58,335 nucleotides of DNA from Nitrosomonas sp. (GTDB lineage: Bacteria > Pseudomonadota > Gammaproteobacteria > Burkholderiales > Nitrosomonadaceae): the NCBI GenBank assembly GCA_017879645.1, contig JAAEXZ010000007.1, positions 1 through 58,335 of the forward strand, in the 5' to 3' direction. Below the pieces are notes generated by a model. The model made no database searches and was not told where the DNA came from. It saw only the letters and a list, made by a program, of their open reading frames with translations. The translations under genes were made by a program, and so were the position numbers. This document shows, piece after piece, positions 49,998 through 58,335 of this stretch. Positions within the stretch are counted from its first letter, which is position 1; each line of letters opens with the position of its first letter.

Positions 49998-50996
49998 ATG
50001 CACGCCATTTCATACAATCAAGCTGGAACAACCGAAGTACTCACCTACACAAACTGGCCCACTCCGAGTGAATGTGGCGATGAACAAGTCATTGTTCAAT
50101 TGAAAGCGGCTGGAATCAATCCGATTGATATTAAAATTCGCACGACGCCTGAGCGCTTTCCTGTTTCACTTCCCGCCATCCCTGGATGTGATGGCGCTGG
50201 AATTATCTGTGCTCTTGGCAGCAAAGTAAAAAACTTCCACTTGGGTGACGAAGTATATTTTTCTCAACCTGGATTTAATGGTCGCCAAGGTACTTACGCA
50301 GAGTATGTCGTAGTTGAAGCTAGTTTATTGGCACTTAAACCGCGGTCTCTTTCCTTTATGGATGCTGCCGCGGCACCGCTTGTTTTTATAACAGCTTGGG
50401 AAGCCCTTCTTGATCGGGCTGGCATGACTAACGGAAAAACGGTATTAATTCATGCCGGAGCCGGTGGCGTTGGTCACGCAGCCATTCAACTGGCCAAGTT
50501 ATTCGATAATCGTGTGATCACGACCGTCAGTAATGACTCAAAAGCCGAATTTGCAAAAAGTATTGGAGCGGATAAAGTCATTGATTACAAAAAACAAGAT
50601 GTCATATCCGAAGTTCTGGAATGGACTCATGGTCAGGGCGTAGATATTGCTTTTGATACTGTCGGAACAACAGTACTACAAAGTTGCTTCAATTGCGTCA
50701 AACCCTATGGCGATGTTGTGACTATCTTACAACCCACAACTGAAACAAGCTGGAGTGAAGCACGTAAACGTAATGTACGCTTCAGTCTGGAATTAATGTT
50801 AAGTCCCGTGATGCTGGACTTGAAGTTCGCCCAAATACATCAGGGATATATTTTACAGCAATGTGCAACATTATTTGACCAACAGAAACTGCTTGTTTCA
50901 ATAGCGCAAAGTTTCAAACTGAATAAAGCCGCTGCGGCACAAGACTATCTTGAAACCAGAAGACCAATCGGAAAGGTAATGTTAACTGTGCCATAA
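49998..50996 (+). CDS. Quinone-oxidoreductase-like MDR family protein
   Basis: A 332-residue medium-chain dehydrogenase/reductase with a GroES-like start (AAGINPIDIKIRTTPE), the NAD(P)-binding motif HAGAGGVGHAAIQLAK, and CDGAG at the family position. The catalytic and structural zinc cysteines are absent, as in zeta-crystallin-type quinone oxidoreductases, so it is probably an NADPH-dependent quinone or enone reductase. Substrate unknown. It is monocistronic, followed by a terminator hairpin. Confidence 0.9.
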   Translation: MHAISYNQAGTTEVLTYTNWPTPSECGDEQVIVQLKAAGINPIDIKIRTTPERFPVSLPAIPGCDGAGIICALGSKVKNFHLGDEVYFSQPGFNGRQGTYAEYVVVEASLLALKPRSLSFMDAAAAPLVFITAWEALLDRAGMTNGKTVLIHAGAGGVGHAAIQLAKLFDNRVITTVSNDSKAEFAKSIGADKVIDYKKQDVISEVLEWTHGQGVDIAFDTVGTTVLQSCFNCVKPYGDVVTILQPTTETSWSEARKRNVRFSLELMLSPVMLDLKFAQIHQGYILQQCATLFDQQKLLVSIAQSFKLNKAAAAQDYLETRRPIGKVMLTVP

Positions 50997-51002
50997 AAAA
51001 AT

Positions 51003-51031
51003 GGCCAAGCTCACTATTTAGTGACTTGGCC
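51003..51031. terminator. Hairpin after the oxidoreductase gene
   Basis: GGCCAAG / CTTGGCC (7 bp) continues after a one-base bulge into TCACT / AGTGA with an ATTT loop. It lies 6 bp after the stop codon. A T-tract is present only for the minus strand (from the A-run upstream), so it is bidirectional or a weak terminator. Confidence 0.65.
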
Positions 51032-51728
51032 CTCTAACTGTGCTCTCAAACAGTTAGCAACGCTCCGAAAGGGAAATTTTAATACTGATATTTTGATGTT
51101 GGAAATTTATCAAATTAGTCATATTTATTTCTTTGCTTTAATTAAGTGAGTCAAAAAAACTACTCAAATCAATAAATCAACCATTCCGAAACAAAAGACT
51201 TTCTTGCTGTTACGATTGATTCAAGCATCAAAAAAGAATCACTAATCAGCTACCCAAACAACAAATAGCAAAAATTTTATGAAATCTGTATTTAGAATCG
51301 ATTAATGACTATAGAAACATATTCACAAAAATTTCACAATAATTTTATACTAAATTTACAAAATTACAAGATTAGTTTTTTATTTTTAAACCAAATCAAT
51401 TTAATACAACCATATCTAAATGATTCCACAGACAAATCATAAAAAAGGAGCTTACTACACAAACAAAGAAAATTTATAGCGCAAAGTTTACTCTCAAGAT
51501 AAGACAGTAAAGTGTTAAGTTAATCATGTCCAGGTGATGCGAAATAGAGCATACATCGCTGGTGAAATTCCGTCGGGTAAGCAGGGGGTAATTCAGCATC
51601 ATACCTCTTCTCTCTTAACAGAACGTAATGCATCCGGTCAAAGGTGACAATTTATCAAGCAGGAAACAAGTCAACAGTTAAAGCAACCAAGAATTGTCAA
51701 GCGCACATTCCACTGGGTAGCCCCAAAG
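51032..51728. other. AT-rich non-coding region
   Basis: Nearly 700 bp without a supported gene. Bases 51032-51520 are very AT-rich. Bases about 51525-51700 are noticeably richer in GC and include a plus-strand frame of about 46 codons with no start-site context (part reads RAYIAGEIPSGKQG), which may be a gene relic. No known riboswitch or small RNA was recognised. Confidence 0.5.
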
Positions 51729-51758
51729 GCTTCCTTACTTTTAAACAAGTAAGGAAGC
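51729..51758 (-). terminator. Hairpin after the beta-helix gene
   Basis: A perfect 12-bp stem (GCTTCCTTACTT / AAGTAAGGAAGC) with a 6-base loop lies 18 bp beyond the stop codon of the minus-strand gene. No T-tract follows, so it is a likely 3' end hairpin rather than a classic terminator. Confidence 0.65.
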
Positions 51759-51776
51759 TGGCTGTAACAGCAATGA

Positions 51777-53384
51777 TTAATTAACGTTGAAGGTCCATTC
51801 CTTGGTCCAGTCGCTGTTGGCGTCCTTGAACGCCCCTGCATAATCAACAGGAGTAAAGAACGGATCGCTTACCGCCGCCCCCCCCAGAGTCAGTGGCGAT
51901 CCAGAAGCAGGCAGATAACCGGTCAGCAGAGGATCTCCAGCCTTGTTGGTAGGCTCGGATGAAAACCAGCTTTCAACAGTAAAAGTGACACCTTCGCCAT
52001 CCTGGAAGTTGGTTGCACAATTGACGAAAGAGTTGCTAATCGTCAAGCTGTCAGGGCTTACATCCGCATTGGCATAGGTTGAAGGACTATCGATCATCAA
52101 ACAGACCGGCGAACCGGTAAAGACAGAATTCCAGATGTTCGCCCCCGTTCCACGGCGTAAAAGTACGCTTTGTGATGCTGAATCACCACTACGGCCCAAC
52201 ACGGTGATATTCGAAAGAATCGGTTGTGCACGCGGAATGCTGTCCTGGTTTTTCTCATTGTTATCCGCTTCAATGCCGCGATCGCCAATCACTGCCGATT
52301 GCTTCAACAACGCGAACTGCACACGCCCCTGCCAGCCGTTGGTCCAATCCAGCGAATCATCCTGGGCATTGGTTACCACCAAATGTTTCATCTGTACGGT
52401 ACCGCCGAATACTTCTATACCATCATCCAGACCTTCATGTACCTGCAAATAATCAATGAGAGTTCCTGAGCCCACACCATTGAGCGTAACGCCATTAAGC
52501 TCCTCATCCGGACGCACGGCAGTTCCAGCAAAACGAACTTGGGTGTATTTGATCACCCCACTGTTATCGGCTGGATTGTTTCCACCGTATGTCTCACTGA
52601 CAATCGCTTCAAATGGCACTTCACACAAGGGTGTGCCTTCGTTACAGCCGTTCACTGGCGCATTACCTGAAATGAGGAAACCACCCCACTCTCCTGCAGC
52701 CAGCTCACTCGGCCCCGTCATGACAATTGGGTTATCCGGCGTACCTTCTGCCATGATTTTTGAACCCCGTCTGATCCACAGATAAGCCGACTGGTCGCCC
52801 TGACCACCAACTCCGACAATTTTGGTACCGGGATTGATAGTCAATGTCGCACTCTGGGTATTATCACCACCGACATAAACCGGACCATTCAATACCCATT
52901 CGACATTTTTGGTCAGAGTGACATCGGATGTAATCGTACCGCTCAAAGCGCAAGAATTGGCAGTCGGTCCCGGTTGTGCAAAGCTCGGGCAACCCTGAAA
53001 TGCATTACTGACCAGTTGATCCACGGTAAAGCGCATGGGATTGGATCCAGGTACGAGTCTGAGTTTAGCGTAAAAATCGTCGGCACCAACGGTTACTGAT
53101 GCAACATGCACTGCACTGGTGTCCGAATCATAGATATTGCGTTGCCCTGAAACTGCTGCGATCGACTCGGCGGAAATCAGTTGTAATTCGTTTCCGTTGA
53201 GTTGTAATTGTGCTTTATAGAATGCTGATGAACTTCCGCCCAGCACTTCCACTACCGGAAGATCGACGATGCCGGTTGCAGGATCGAATGTAGCCGTAGC
53301 AGCATGAGCATTGAAAGCAATACTGCTGAATAAAACGGCCGATGTCGTGATGAATTGTTTTTTTAAATATTCCAGTTGATACAT
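51777..53384 (-). CDS. Exported right-handed beta-helix-like protein
   Basis: A 535-residue protein with a signal peptide (cleavage likely after AHA, residue 28). Short repeated beta stretches rich in Gly, Asn and Asp follow: LTINPGTKIVGVGG, GEWGGFLISGNAP, GLDDGIEVFGGTVQMKHL, DDSLDWTNGWQG and GIEADNNEKNQ. The acidic turns could bind calcium or another metal. Four cysteines form probable pairs (CPSF..C and CNEGTPLC). Such proteins are found beside TonB receptors of the type encoded at 54090-57317. A very strong AGGAGG ribosome site and a PHO-box-like array precede it. Enzymatic activity unknown. Confidence 0.75.
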   Translation of the reverse strand: MYQLEYLKKQFITTSAVLFSSIAFNAHAATATFDPATGIVDLPVVEVLGGSSSAFYKAQLQLNGNELQLISAESIAAVSGQRNIYDSDTSAVHVASVTVGADDFYAKLRLVPGSNPMRFTVDQLVSNAFQGCPSFAQPGPTANSCALSGTITSDVTLTKNVEWVLNGPVYVGGDNTQSATLTINPGTKIVGVGGQGDQSAYLWIRRGSKIMAEGTPDNPIVMTGPSELAAGEWGGFLISGNAPVNGCNEGTPLCEVPFEAIVSETYGGNNPADNSGVIKYTQVRFAGTAVRPDEELNGVTLNGVGSGTLIDYLQVHEGLDDGIEVFGGTVQMKHLVVTNAQDDSLDWTNGWQGRVQFALLKQSAVIGDRGIEADNNEKNQDSIPRAQPILSNITVLGRSGDSASQSVLLRRGTGANIWNSVFTGSPVCLMIDSPSTYANADVSPDSLTISNSFVNCATNFQDGEGVTFTVESWFSSEPTNKAGDPLLTGYLPASGSPLTLGGAAVSDPFFTPVDYAGAFKDANSDWTKEWTFNVN

Positions 53385-53435
53385 GATTTACCCACCTCCT
53401 ATGTATATAAGGGTGAGTCAATCTAACAGGCCGGT

Positions 53436-53464
53436 ATGACAGCAATATGACAAATTGGTGTCAA
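53436..53464 (-). promoter_or_regulatory. PHO-box-like array upstream of the beta-helix gene
   Basis: On the minus strand three 7-bp units are spaced by 4 bp: TTGACAC, TTGTCAT and CTGTCAT. The last two form an 18-bp unit close to the PhoB consensus (two CTGTCAT-type repeats 4 bp apart). Ten bp further is TAGATT (53425-53420), a -10-like hexamer at the spacing expected when PhoB replaces the -35. Confidence 0.7.
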
Positions 53465-53626
53465 TTCGGCTGCAACAAGATGAAATGTAGTGACCTTGAA
53501 ATCCCGGAATGATCTGAATCAGGAATACACAGCCAGAGGGCTATTCCAGATGCTTGATGTATCCAGCGATATTGGCAGCCGGTATCCGGCATTCTCAACA
53601 ATCATGACCGGACGAACACACTACAC

Positions 53627-53905
53627 TTAGAACCGTGTCCAGTGTTCATCAACGATTTGTCCATTTTGTATGACAAAACGATAGTTATAGTCATCGATGC
53701 GGTAAGTCCATATCTCCCGTTTGACGTACATCAGCCCACCAAATGCGCGCGTTTGTATCGTCCCCAGATCGGTTCGGATATGAGGTTGCCCCAGATTCAG
53801 CAGCAATTTATCCGACAATTCACCTTTGGAAATGATGTTACCGTTGGGTGCACGGAAACCACACAGCAACACAACGACAATGACAACACAGAGCAGCTTT
53901 TTCAT
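53627..53905 (-). CDS. Small exported DUF2845-like protein
   Basis: A 92-residue protein from the ATG at 53905, which has AAGGA 7-8 bp upstream; an earlier ATG would add seven residues. A hydrophobic signal segment (LLCVVIVVVLLCGF) may act as signal peptide or anchor. The mature part ends with the SmpA/DUF2845-like pattern: GELSDKLLLNLGQP, then REIWTYRIDDYNYRFVIQNGQIV. Such small proteins often sit at the envelope; function unknown. It lies between the TonB receptor and the beta-helix gene. Confidence 0.75.
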   Translation of the reverse strand: MKKLLCVVIVVVLLCGFRAPNGNIISKGELSDKLLLNLGQPHIRTDLGTIQTRAFGGLMYVKREIWTYRIDDYNYRFVIQNGQIVDEHWTRF

Positions 53906-54089
53906 GATCAGATCCTTTCTTAACATTCTAGGTAAATTTCACTTCACTGACGGTTAAGACTATAGGTCAAAGAACGTTAATGCAGGCTGAATAAAAGAAC
54001 AGATACGAACCCAGGCTAGTGCCACAACACAATAGTCCGCCGATTTGGATGACAGACTGGACATAAGAATTCTATCCGGTCGCCGGTTA

Positions 54090-57000
54090 TCAAAATGCCA
54101 GGCGCAGACTCAAATTGTAAAAACGTCCGCGACGATATCTTCGGGTCACTTCATCCCCCTGAGTAATGCGGATATCGTCGTCCAGCATATTCTGCACCGA
54201 AGCCTGCATCGACAGGCCTTTGTACAGATTCTGACTGAATACGAAATCCAGTTGATGCACGGGCTGTTCATACTTGTCCGGTGCCGTTTGCACTCCGGCC
54301 GCCATGATGCGCTTGCTCGACACGTTATACAGCAGTGTTGCCTGCGTTTTCCATTTGGGATTGTCGTAACCAAGCTGAAAATTCACGATATGTTCGGAAT
54401 GACCCTGCAGCGGCCTGTTGTTGGTGGTTTGTGCAATCAGATTCTGTGCTGTCAACTGCACATTGGAATGTGACCAGGTATAGTTGCCCCCCACATAAAA
54501 ATTCTGTAACTGTGGATGCACGAAATCGAGCTTCTTCAACACTTCCCACTCAAATCCGAACACATTGGCCTTATCTGCGTTCTGGTATGTGTTCAGAGCC
54601 CCCGTACCTGGTTGCGCCACCATCTCGATCGGATTGGTCAGATCTTTCCAGAAAAAACCGGCAAAAATGTTTTCCGTTGGAGACAAATAATATTCCCAGC
54701 GCAAATCCCAGTTGGTTATCGCAGTCTGTTTCAGTTCGGGGTTACCGACCGTTTCCTGATTGGTATTCATGTCAAAAAAGGGCGCTGATGACAGTTCCCT
54801 GAAATCGGGCCGCGATAAGGTCTGACTGAAGCCTGCACGCAGTTGTTGCTTGTCGGTCAGGTGCAGGGTTGCAACCACCGATGGCAGCATGTCCAACCGG
54901 TTCAGCCGGGCGGTTGTCGGCTGGCTTCGCAGAAACGTATGCACCTGCTGATCGTTATCTTCCCAGCGCAATCCACCGGTAATATTCAACCGGTCGTACA
55001 AGGTCCAGTCAATTTTTCCATAATAAGAAAACAGATCCTGAGTCGCCGTATATTGATCGCTTTTGCGCGTCACATCGCGCAACTGGAACCCATTGGTACC
55101 GATATACTGTGGCCGCAGGATGCTCTCCAACGATGGCTGCGAGGTAATAGCCGTATTCGATGCATCGGGACCAAAACGGTAGTAACTAAAACGCTGTGAA
55201 CTGGCATTGCGGCTCTTGCTCTGCGCAATGAGTCCACCACTGAGGGTCAGTTTGTGTTCTATTGTGGGCTGCAAGGGTAATTTGCCATCCACCCGCCAGC
55301 TCTGATCCTTGTCGACCAGATCAGAATACGAAATGACGTTACTGTCCACACGCTGCGAAAAAATGTACTGACCGGTCTGCTGGCTGACATCGTAACGGTA
55401 ATCCCGCGTCTTGGGTTCGTCGCGGTTGGCCGTGGCATCAGTGTAGAGCCAGTTGATGGAAAAGTCCTTCAGCCAATCAAATCGATGCTCTCCACCAAAC
55501 TGGTTCATCAGCAACTGATTGGAAAAAAAACGTAACCGGGATCTGCGGATATTAGTCGTCTCCGCATCGACAAAACCCTGTGAAATTCTGGCTTCATCAA
55601 TCGACTGACGCAAAAACATGGTTCTGGCAAATAACTTGTGGGTATCTTTGTATTCCAGTTCGGTTGCCGCATAACCCGTTATCGCCACCTCCTGCAACGA
55701 GCGCTGCACATCCAGATCCTGCGTATTGATCAGTTTTTCGGAGGCAAATTCGCGGTTCACTTCATTCTGCCTTCTGAATTCCCGTTTCCATCCGGCCGCA
55801 CCAATATAGCCCAACCTGAAATCACCCCAGGTGAAGCTATCACCCACCGATGCCTGAAAACCGGAGTCGGGCGGACGCGACTTGCGATTGACATCCCAGC
55901 CGCCTGATAAATCTTCACCCAGTTTCTCCAGTTGCCCAGGCGTAACGCCGTTAGGATTGAACGCCGACGCCGGTTGCAAGTTGCCATCTTGTGTGGCCTG
56001 GGCCAGTGCTCCCGGCATGTCGCGTGCACCGTCATCGTAGCTGGTAAAATCCGCGCCACCGCCCTTGTAGGTCAGCCCATCCTGAAAAGTCGTATTGTCA
56101 TTGGCGCCAACTTGCAGATTCAGATTAAAAAAGAAAGCATCGGGAATGCCCCGTGTACGCAGTTCCACCGTACCGCCAGCAAATTCCGCTGGACGTTCGG
56201 GAGAATAAGTTTTCTGCACCAGCACACTTTCCAGAATACTGGTTGGAAAAAGATCCATCGGCACAACGCGGCGCGTCGGATCTGGACTGGGAACAGCCGC
56301 ACCGTTCACCAGTGTGGTTGAAAACCGTTCACCCAATCCGCGAATGAAAATGTACTGTCCACCCACCAGTGTCAATCCCGATGCCCTGCGCAATGCACTG
56401 GCCGCATCGCTGTCCCCGGCCCGGCTGAACTGTTCCGCACCCAGCACAGTTGAGACCGATGTCGCTGTACGTTGCTCTTCGATGATTGAGGCCACGGTAC
56501 CTGCCAGATGCGGTTCCAACACCACATACTCGGCCAATTCCACACCAGCCGGCGTCAACTTGAAATTCAGTTCGGTCCGCTGCGCAGACTCAATCTTGAC
56601 CTCGTCCTGTGTCTGGCTGCTGAAGGCGCTATGTAACAATGAAACACTATAGCTGCCTGCCGGTACGGTTGCCGAGATCCGTCCTTGTTCGTCGGTACGC
56701 AGCTTGTGTTGGGTGCCGCTGAGAAAAACCTGGGCATCCCTGACCGGCTTTCCGGTCTCTGCCGACACGACCTGTACCGCCAGCGTCCCTTCCCCTAGTG
56801 TACGATCGTCGACTTTTGCGGTGCCGCTGGATCCGGCCTGCGTACCAGCCAGGGAACTTTCAATGTTGAGCAAGGGCTTTTTCTTGCTGGCATAGAAAGT
56901 CACCAGAACCTGTACATTTTCTGCCGAACGCAACGGCAAATCGAACGTAAAATCCTGCTGACTGGTTTTGAGAACAAATTGATACACTCCCGGAGGCAAT

Positions 57001-57317
57001 TTACCGGCAATGCTGCCATTGGAATTGGTTTTCAGAGGAGCATCGCCACCAGGTTTCCAGGAATAGGTCGATGGAATGGTTTCAAAAATCAGTTTCGCCG
57101 TTGTTTTTTCATACGACTCGCTGCGTATCGACAATTCAGCATCCGCAACCGGCAAGCCATTCTGGAACAAATGTAGCGAAAACTCAGCCTTGTCCGACTC
57201 CGCCCAGACTGATGTGTTGATCCACACCCCCATCCACAATAGTAACGCAACAATCAAGCGAATGGTCTTTATCTGCTGGTTGAAAAAATTCAAATTTCGA
57301 TTCAATTCTGTGTTCAT
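54090..57317 (-). CDS. TonB-dependent outer-membrane receptor with regulatory-like N-terminal domains
   Basis: A 1075-residue protein. Signal peptide to about 39 (VWA-ES). Two Ig-like/carboxypeptidase-regulatory-like domains follow (about 45-145 and 176-255, with VVSAETGKPVRDAQVFL), then the plug (about 280-395, FIRGLGERFSTTLVNGAAVPSPDP). The beta-barrel runs to the C-terminus, ending in Phe (YNLSLRLAF). It belongs to the group with CarboxypepD-like domains often encoded beside the beta-helix protein. The ligand is unknown; the nearby PHO-box-like site suggests a phosphorus compound. The ribosome site is weak, so it may be translated from a transcript begun in the TPR gene. Confidence 0.9.
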   Translation of the reverse strand: MNTELNRNLNFFNQQIKTIRLIVALLLWMGVWINTSVWAESDKAEFSLHLFQNGLPVADAELSIRSESYEKTTAKLIFETIPSTYSWKPGGDAPLKTNSNGSIAGKLPPGVYQFVLKTSQQDFTFDLPLRSAENVQVLVTFYASKKKPLLNIESSLAGTQAGSSGTAKVDDRTLGEGTLAVQVVSAETGKPVRDAQVFLSGTQHKLRTDEQGRISATVPAGSYSVSLLHSAFSSQTQDEVKIESAQRTELNFKLTPAGVELAEYVVLEPHLAGTVASIIEEQRTATSVSTVLGAEQFSRAGDSDAASALRRASGLTLVGGQYIFIRGLGERFSTTLVNGAAVPSPDPTRRVVPMDLFPTSILESVLVQKTYSPERPAEFAGGTVELRTRGIPDAFFFNLNLQVGANDNTTFQDGLTYKGGGADFTSYDDGARDMPGALAQATQDGNLQPASAFNPNGVTPGQLEKLGEDLSGGWDVNRKSRPPDSGFQASVGDSFTWGDFRLGYIGAAGWKREFRRQNEVNREFASEKLINTQDLDVQRSLQEVAITGYAATELEYKDTHKLFARTMFLRQSIDEARISQGFVDAETTNIRRSRLRFFSNQLLMNQFGGEHRFDWLKDFSINWLYTDATANRDEPKTRDYRYDVSQQTGQYIFSQRVDSNVISYSDLVDKDQSWRVDGKLPLQPTIEHKLTLSGGLIAQSKSRNASSQRFSYYRFGPDASNTAITSQPSLESILRPQYIGTNGFQLRDVTRKSDQYTATQDLFSYYGKIDWTLYDRLNITGGLRWEDNDQQVHTFLRSQPTTARLNRLDMLPSVVATLHLTDKQQLRAGFSQTLSRPDFRELSSAPFFDMNTNQETVGNPELKQTAITNWDLRWEYYLSPTENIFAGFFWKDLTNPIEMVAQPGTGALNTYQNADKANVFGFEWEVLKKLDFVHPQLQNFYVGGNYTWSHSNVQLTAQNLIAQTTNNRPLQGHSEHIVNFQLGYDNPKWKTQATLLYNVSSKRIMAAGVQTAPDKYEQPVHQLDFVFSQNLYKGLSMQASVQNMLDDDIRITQGDEVTRRYRRGRFYNLSLRLAF

Positions 57318-57477
57318 TTGGCGTATCAGGCCCCTTCTCCATCGCTGTCACGCCATGGAGTGATGAAATGTCTAAAAGTTGGAATGGTTCTAGGAAGGAA
57401 TAATCAGGGCGGCATCATGAAGAAAGTACCCATGCATGCCATACGATCAGAACACCCGGAAGTCCGGCAAAGCGGTA

Positions 57478-58335
57478 TCAGGTACATTGCCATGGTTCGT
57501 TTTTGCAGATTTCCATCAGTCGACGCAATTCAGTGCCTTTTCTGAACAGCTCGGCGTTTTTCAGATGATCGAGGTGCTTGTTGGCATCGGCAAAGCGTCG
57601 GCTGGAAAACAGTGCATAGGCCAGTGCATAGCGCACGTCCTGATCCTCCAGCAAACCGTTGCGGTACAGACTGGATTCCATATTGGCCGCGCGCTCGTAC
57701 TGTTTTAATGCCAGAAGAATGGATAACCGCTGTTTCAGCTTGACTTTCTGATCACCGATACTCTCGTTCAACGTCAGTGCCTTGTGAAACCGCCCTGCAC
57801 GCCGGTAGATCTCCGCCGCTTCCGCCTGCAGATTGGGATTCAGTAACGCCGCCTGCTCCAGAATGAACGCCGCCGAATTCAGCTTGCCTTGATCCAGATA
57901 GGTGTGCGCCAGCAATTTGGCCACTATCTCATCTTGCGGAAATTTCAGACGGGCGACTTCCAGAATATTCAGTGCTTCCTGATACTCGCGGCTCAACCGG
58001 AGTGCGTTGCCCAATGCCACATAATCCGCCGGATTGGCTTTGGACCGATGCAGATAGTCCCGGCCCAGCCTGACGGCTTCCTGGTACAAACCGAGTTCCA
58101 CAAAATAGAACACCGTACGTTTGCTAAATCGGAAATCGGCTGGAAATTTTTTCTGCGCCACAATCAGAGTTTCGATCGCTGCATCGGTTTGCTGCAAATG
58201 CCAGTGCGATTCCGCCTTGATACTGAGCGCCAGGGGATCTTTGTTCGCCAGATCACCCGCCTTATTCATCGCATCGAGCGTTTGCCGGTATTCCTTTAAA
58301 CCGAAATGTGCTTGTGCCAGATAAATGAAGATCGA
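57478..58335 (-). CDS. TPR-repeat protein, 3' part
   Basis: The frame is open to the right window edge, so the protein is cut. The visible 285 residues are almost entirely tetratricopeptide-like helices (for example ALGNALRLSREYQEALNILEVARLKFP and LAHTYLDQGKLNSAAFILEQAALLNP). It probably acts as a scaffold in the envelope. It lies 160 bp before the TonB-receptor gene on the same strand, and the set could be one operon. The protein's start and any signal peptide are outside the window. Confidence 0.85.
   Translation of the reverse strand, partial: SIFIYLAQAHFGLKEYRQTLDAMNKAGDLANKDPLALSIKAESHWHLQQTDAAIETLIVAQKKFPADFRFSKRTVFYFVELGLYQEAVRLGRDYLHRSKANPADYVALGNALRLSREYQEALNILEVARLKFPQDEIVAKLLAHTYLDQGKLNSAAFILEQAALLNPNLQAEAAEIYRRAGRFHKALTLNESIGDQKVKLKQRLSILLALKQYERAANMESSLYRNGLLEDQDVRYALAYALFSSRRFADANKHLDHLKNAELFRKGTELRRLMEICKNEPWQCT

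Noticed and set aside
51540-51600. Possible cobalamin-type riboswitch because of GGTGAAATTCC
   Set aside because: The remaining conserved elements of the aptamer are missing and no gene on the plus strand follows.

Overview
The window looks like a chromosomal segment of a betaproteobacterium, most likely of the Nitrosomonadales. This rests on gene order (thiS-thiG-trmB; gatCAB divergent from mreBCD-mrdA-rodA-rlpA; ubiJ-ubiB; grpE-dnaK-dnaJ) and on the general look of the proteins. No ammonia-oxidation gene is present, so the genus is inference. No rRNA, tRNA, CRISPR array, prophage or intact insertion sequence was found. Both ends cut genes: a thermonuclease-like protein on the left and a TPR protein on the right.

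Layout. 1-3.7 kb: thermonuclease tail, an SH3/coiled-coil membrane protein and sdhCDA without sdhB behind it. 3.8-6.2 kb: a DoxX-pirin operon divergent from a LysR regulator, with a perfect palindrome between them. 6.3-12.4 kb: thiSG-trmB, a TauE/SafE transporter, small exported proteins, an acyltransferase, a DUF2726 protein and a possible 27-residue membrane peptide. 12.5-19.9 kb, all on the minus strand: two multicopper-oxidase genes, two tandem NarL-like regulators with atypical receivers, and a larger LuxR-type regulator. 20.3-30.3 kb: the tRNA amidotransferase genes and the rod-shape/elongasome operon. 30.8-38.1 kb: ubiquinone factors, a complete polyamine-type ABC transporter (potABCD), a thioredoxin-like ferredoxin and a hydrolase. 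38.0-44.3 kb: a four-gene two-component cluster divergent from an Aer-like chemoreceptor. 44.4-51.0 kb: dnaJ-dnaK-grpE with sigma32-type promoters, purB and a quinone-oxidoreductase-like gene. 51.7-58.3 kb: a beta-helix protein, a DUF2845 protein, a large TonB-dependent receptor and a TPR protein.

The most interesting system is the oxidase locus. Two-domain multicopper oxidases normally carry four copper-ligand motifs, two per domain. Here the 333-residue protein keeps both domain-1 motifs and has lost the domain-2 motifs, while the adjacent 920-residue protein keeps both domain-2 motifs and has lost those of domain 1. In this fold the trinuclear copper site lies between domain 1 of one subunit and domain 2 of the next, so the pair looks like an obligate hetero-oligomeric (split) oxidase. 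The large subunit adds an amicyanin-like copper domain and a beta-propeller with an EF-hand loop. The oxidase operon and the regulator gene before it are preceded by the same promoter architecture: a 19-bp box, exactly 19 bp, then TTTGATARAAT.

The second notable item is a three-repeat PHO-box-like array in front of the beta-helix gene. It suggests that this gene, and perhaps the neighbouring TonB-receptor genes, respond to phosphate starvation.
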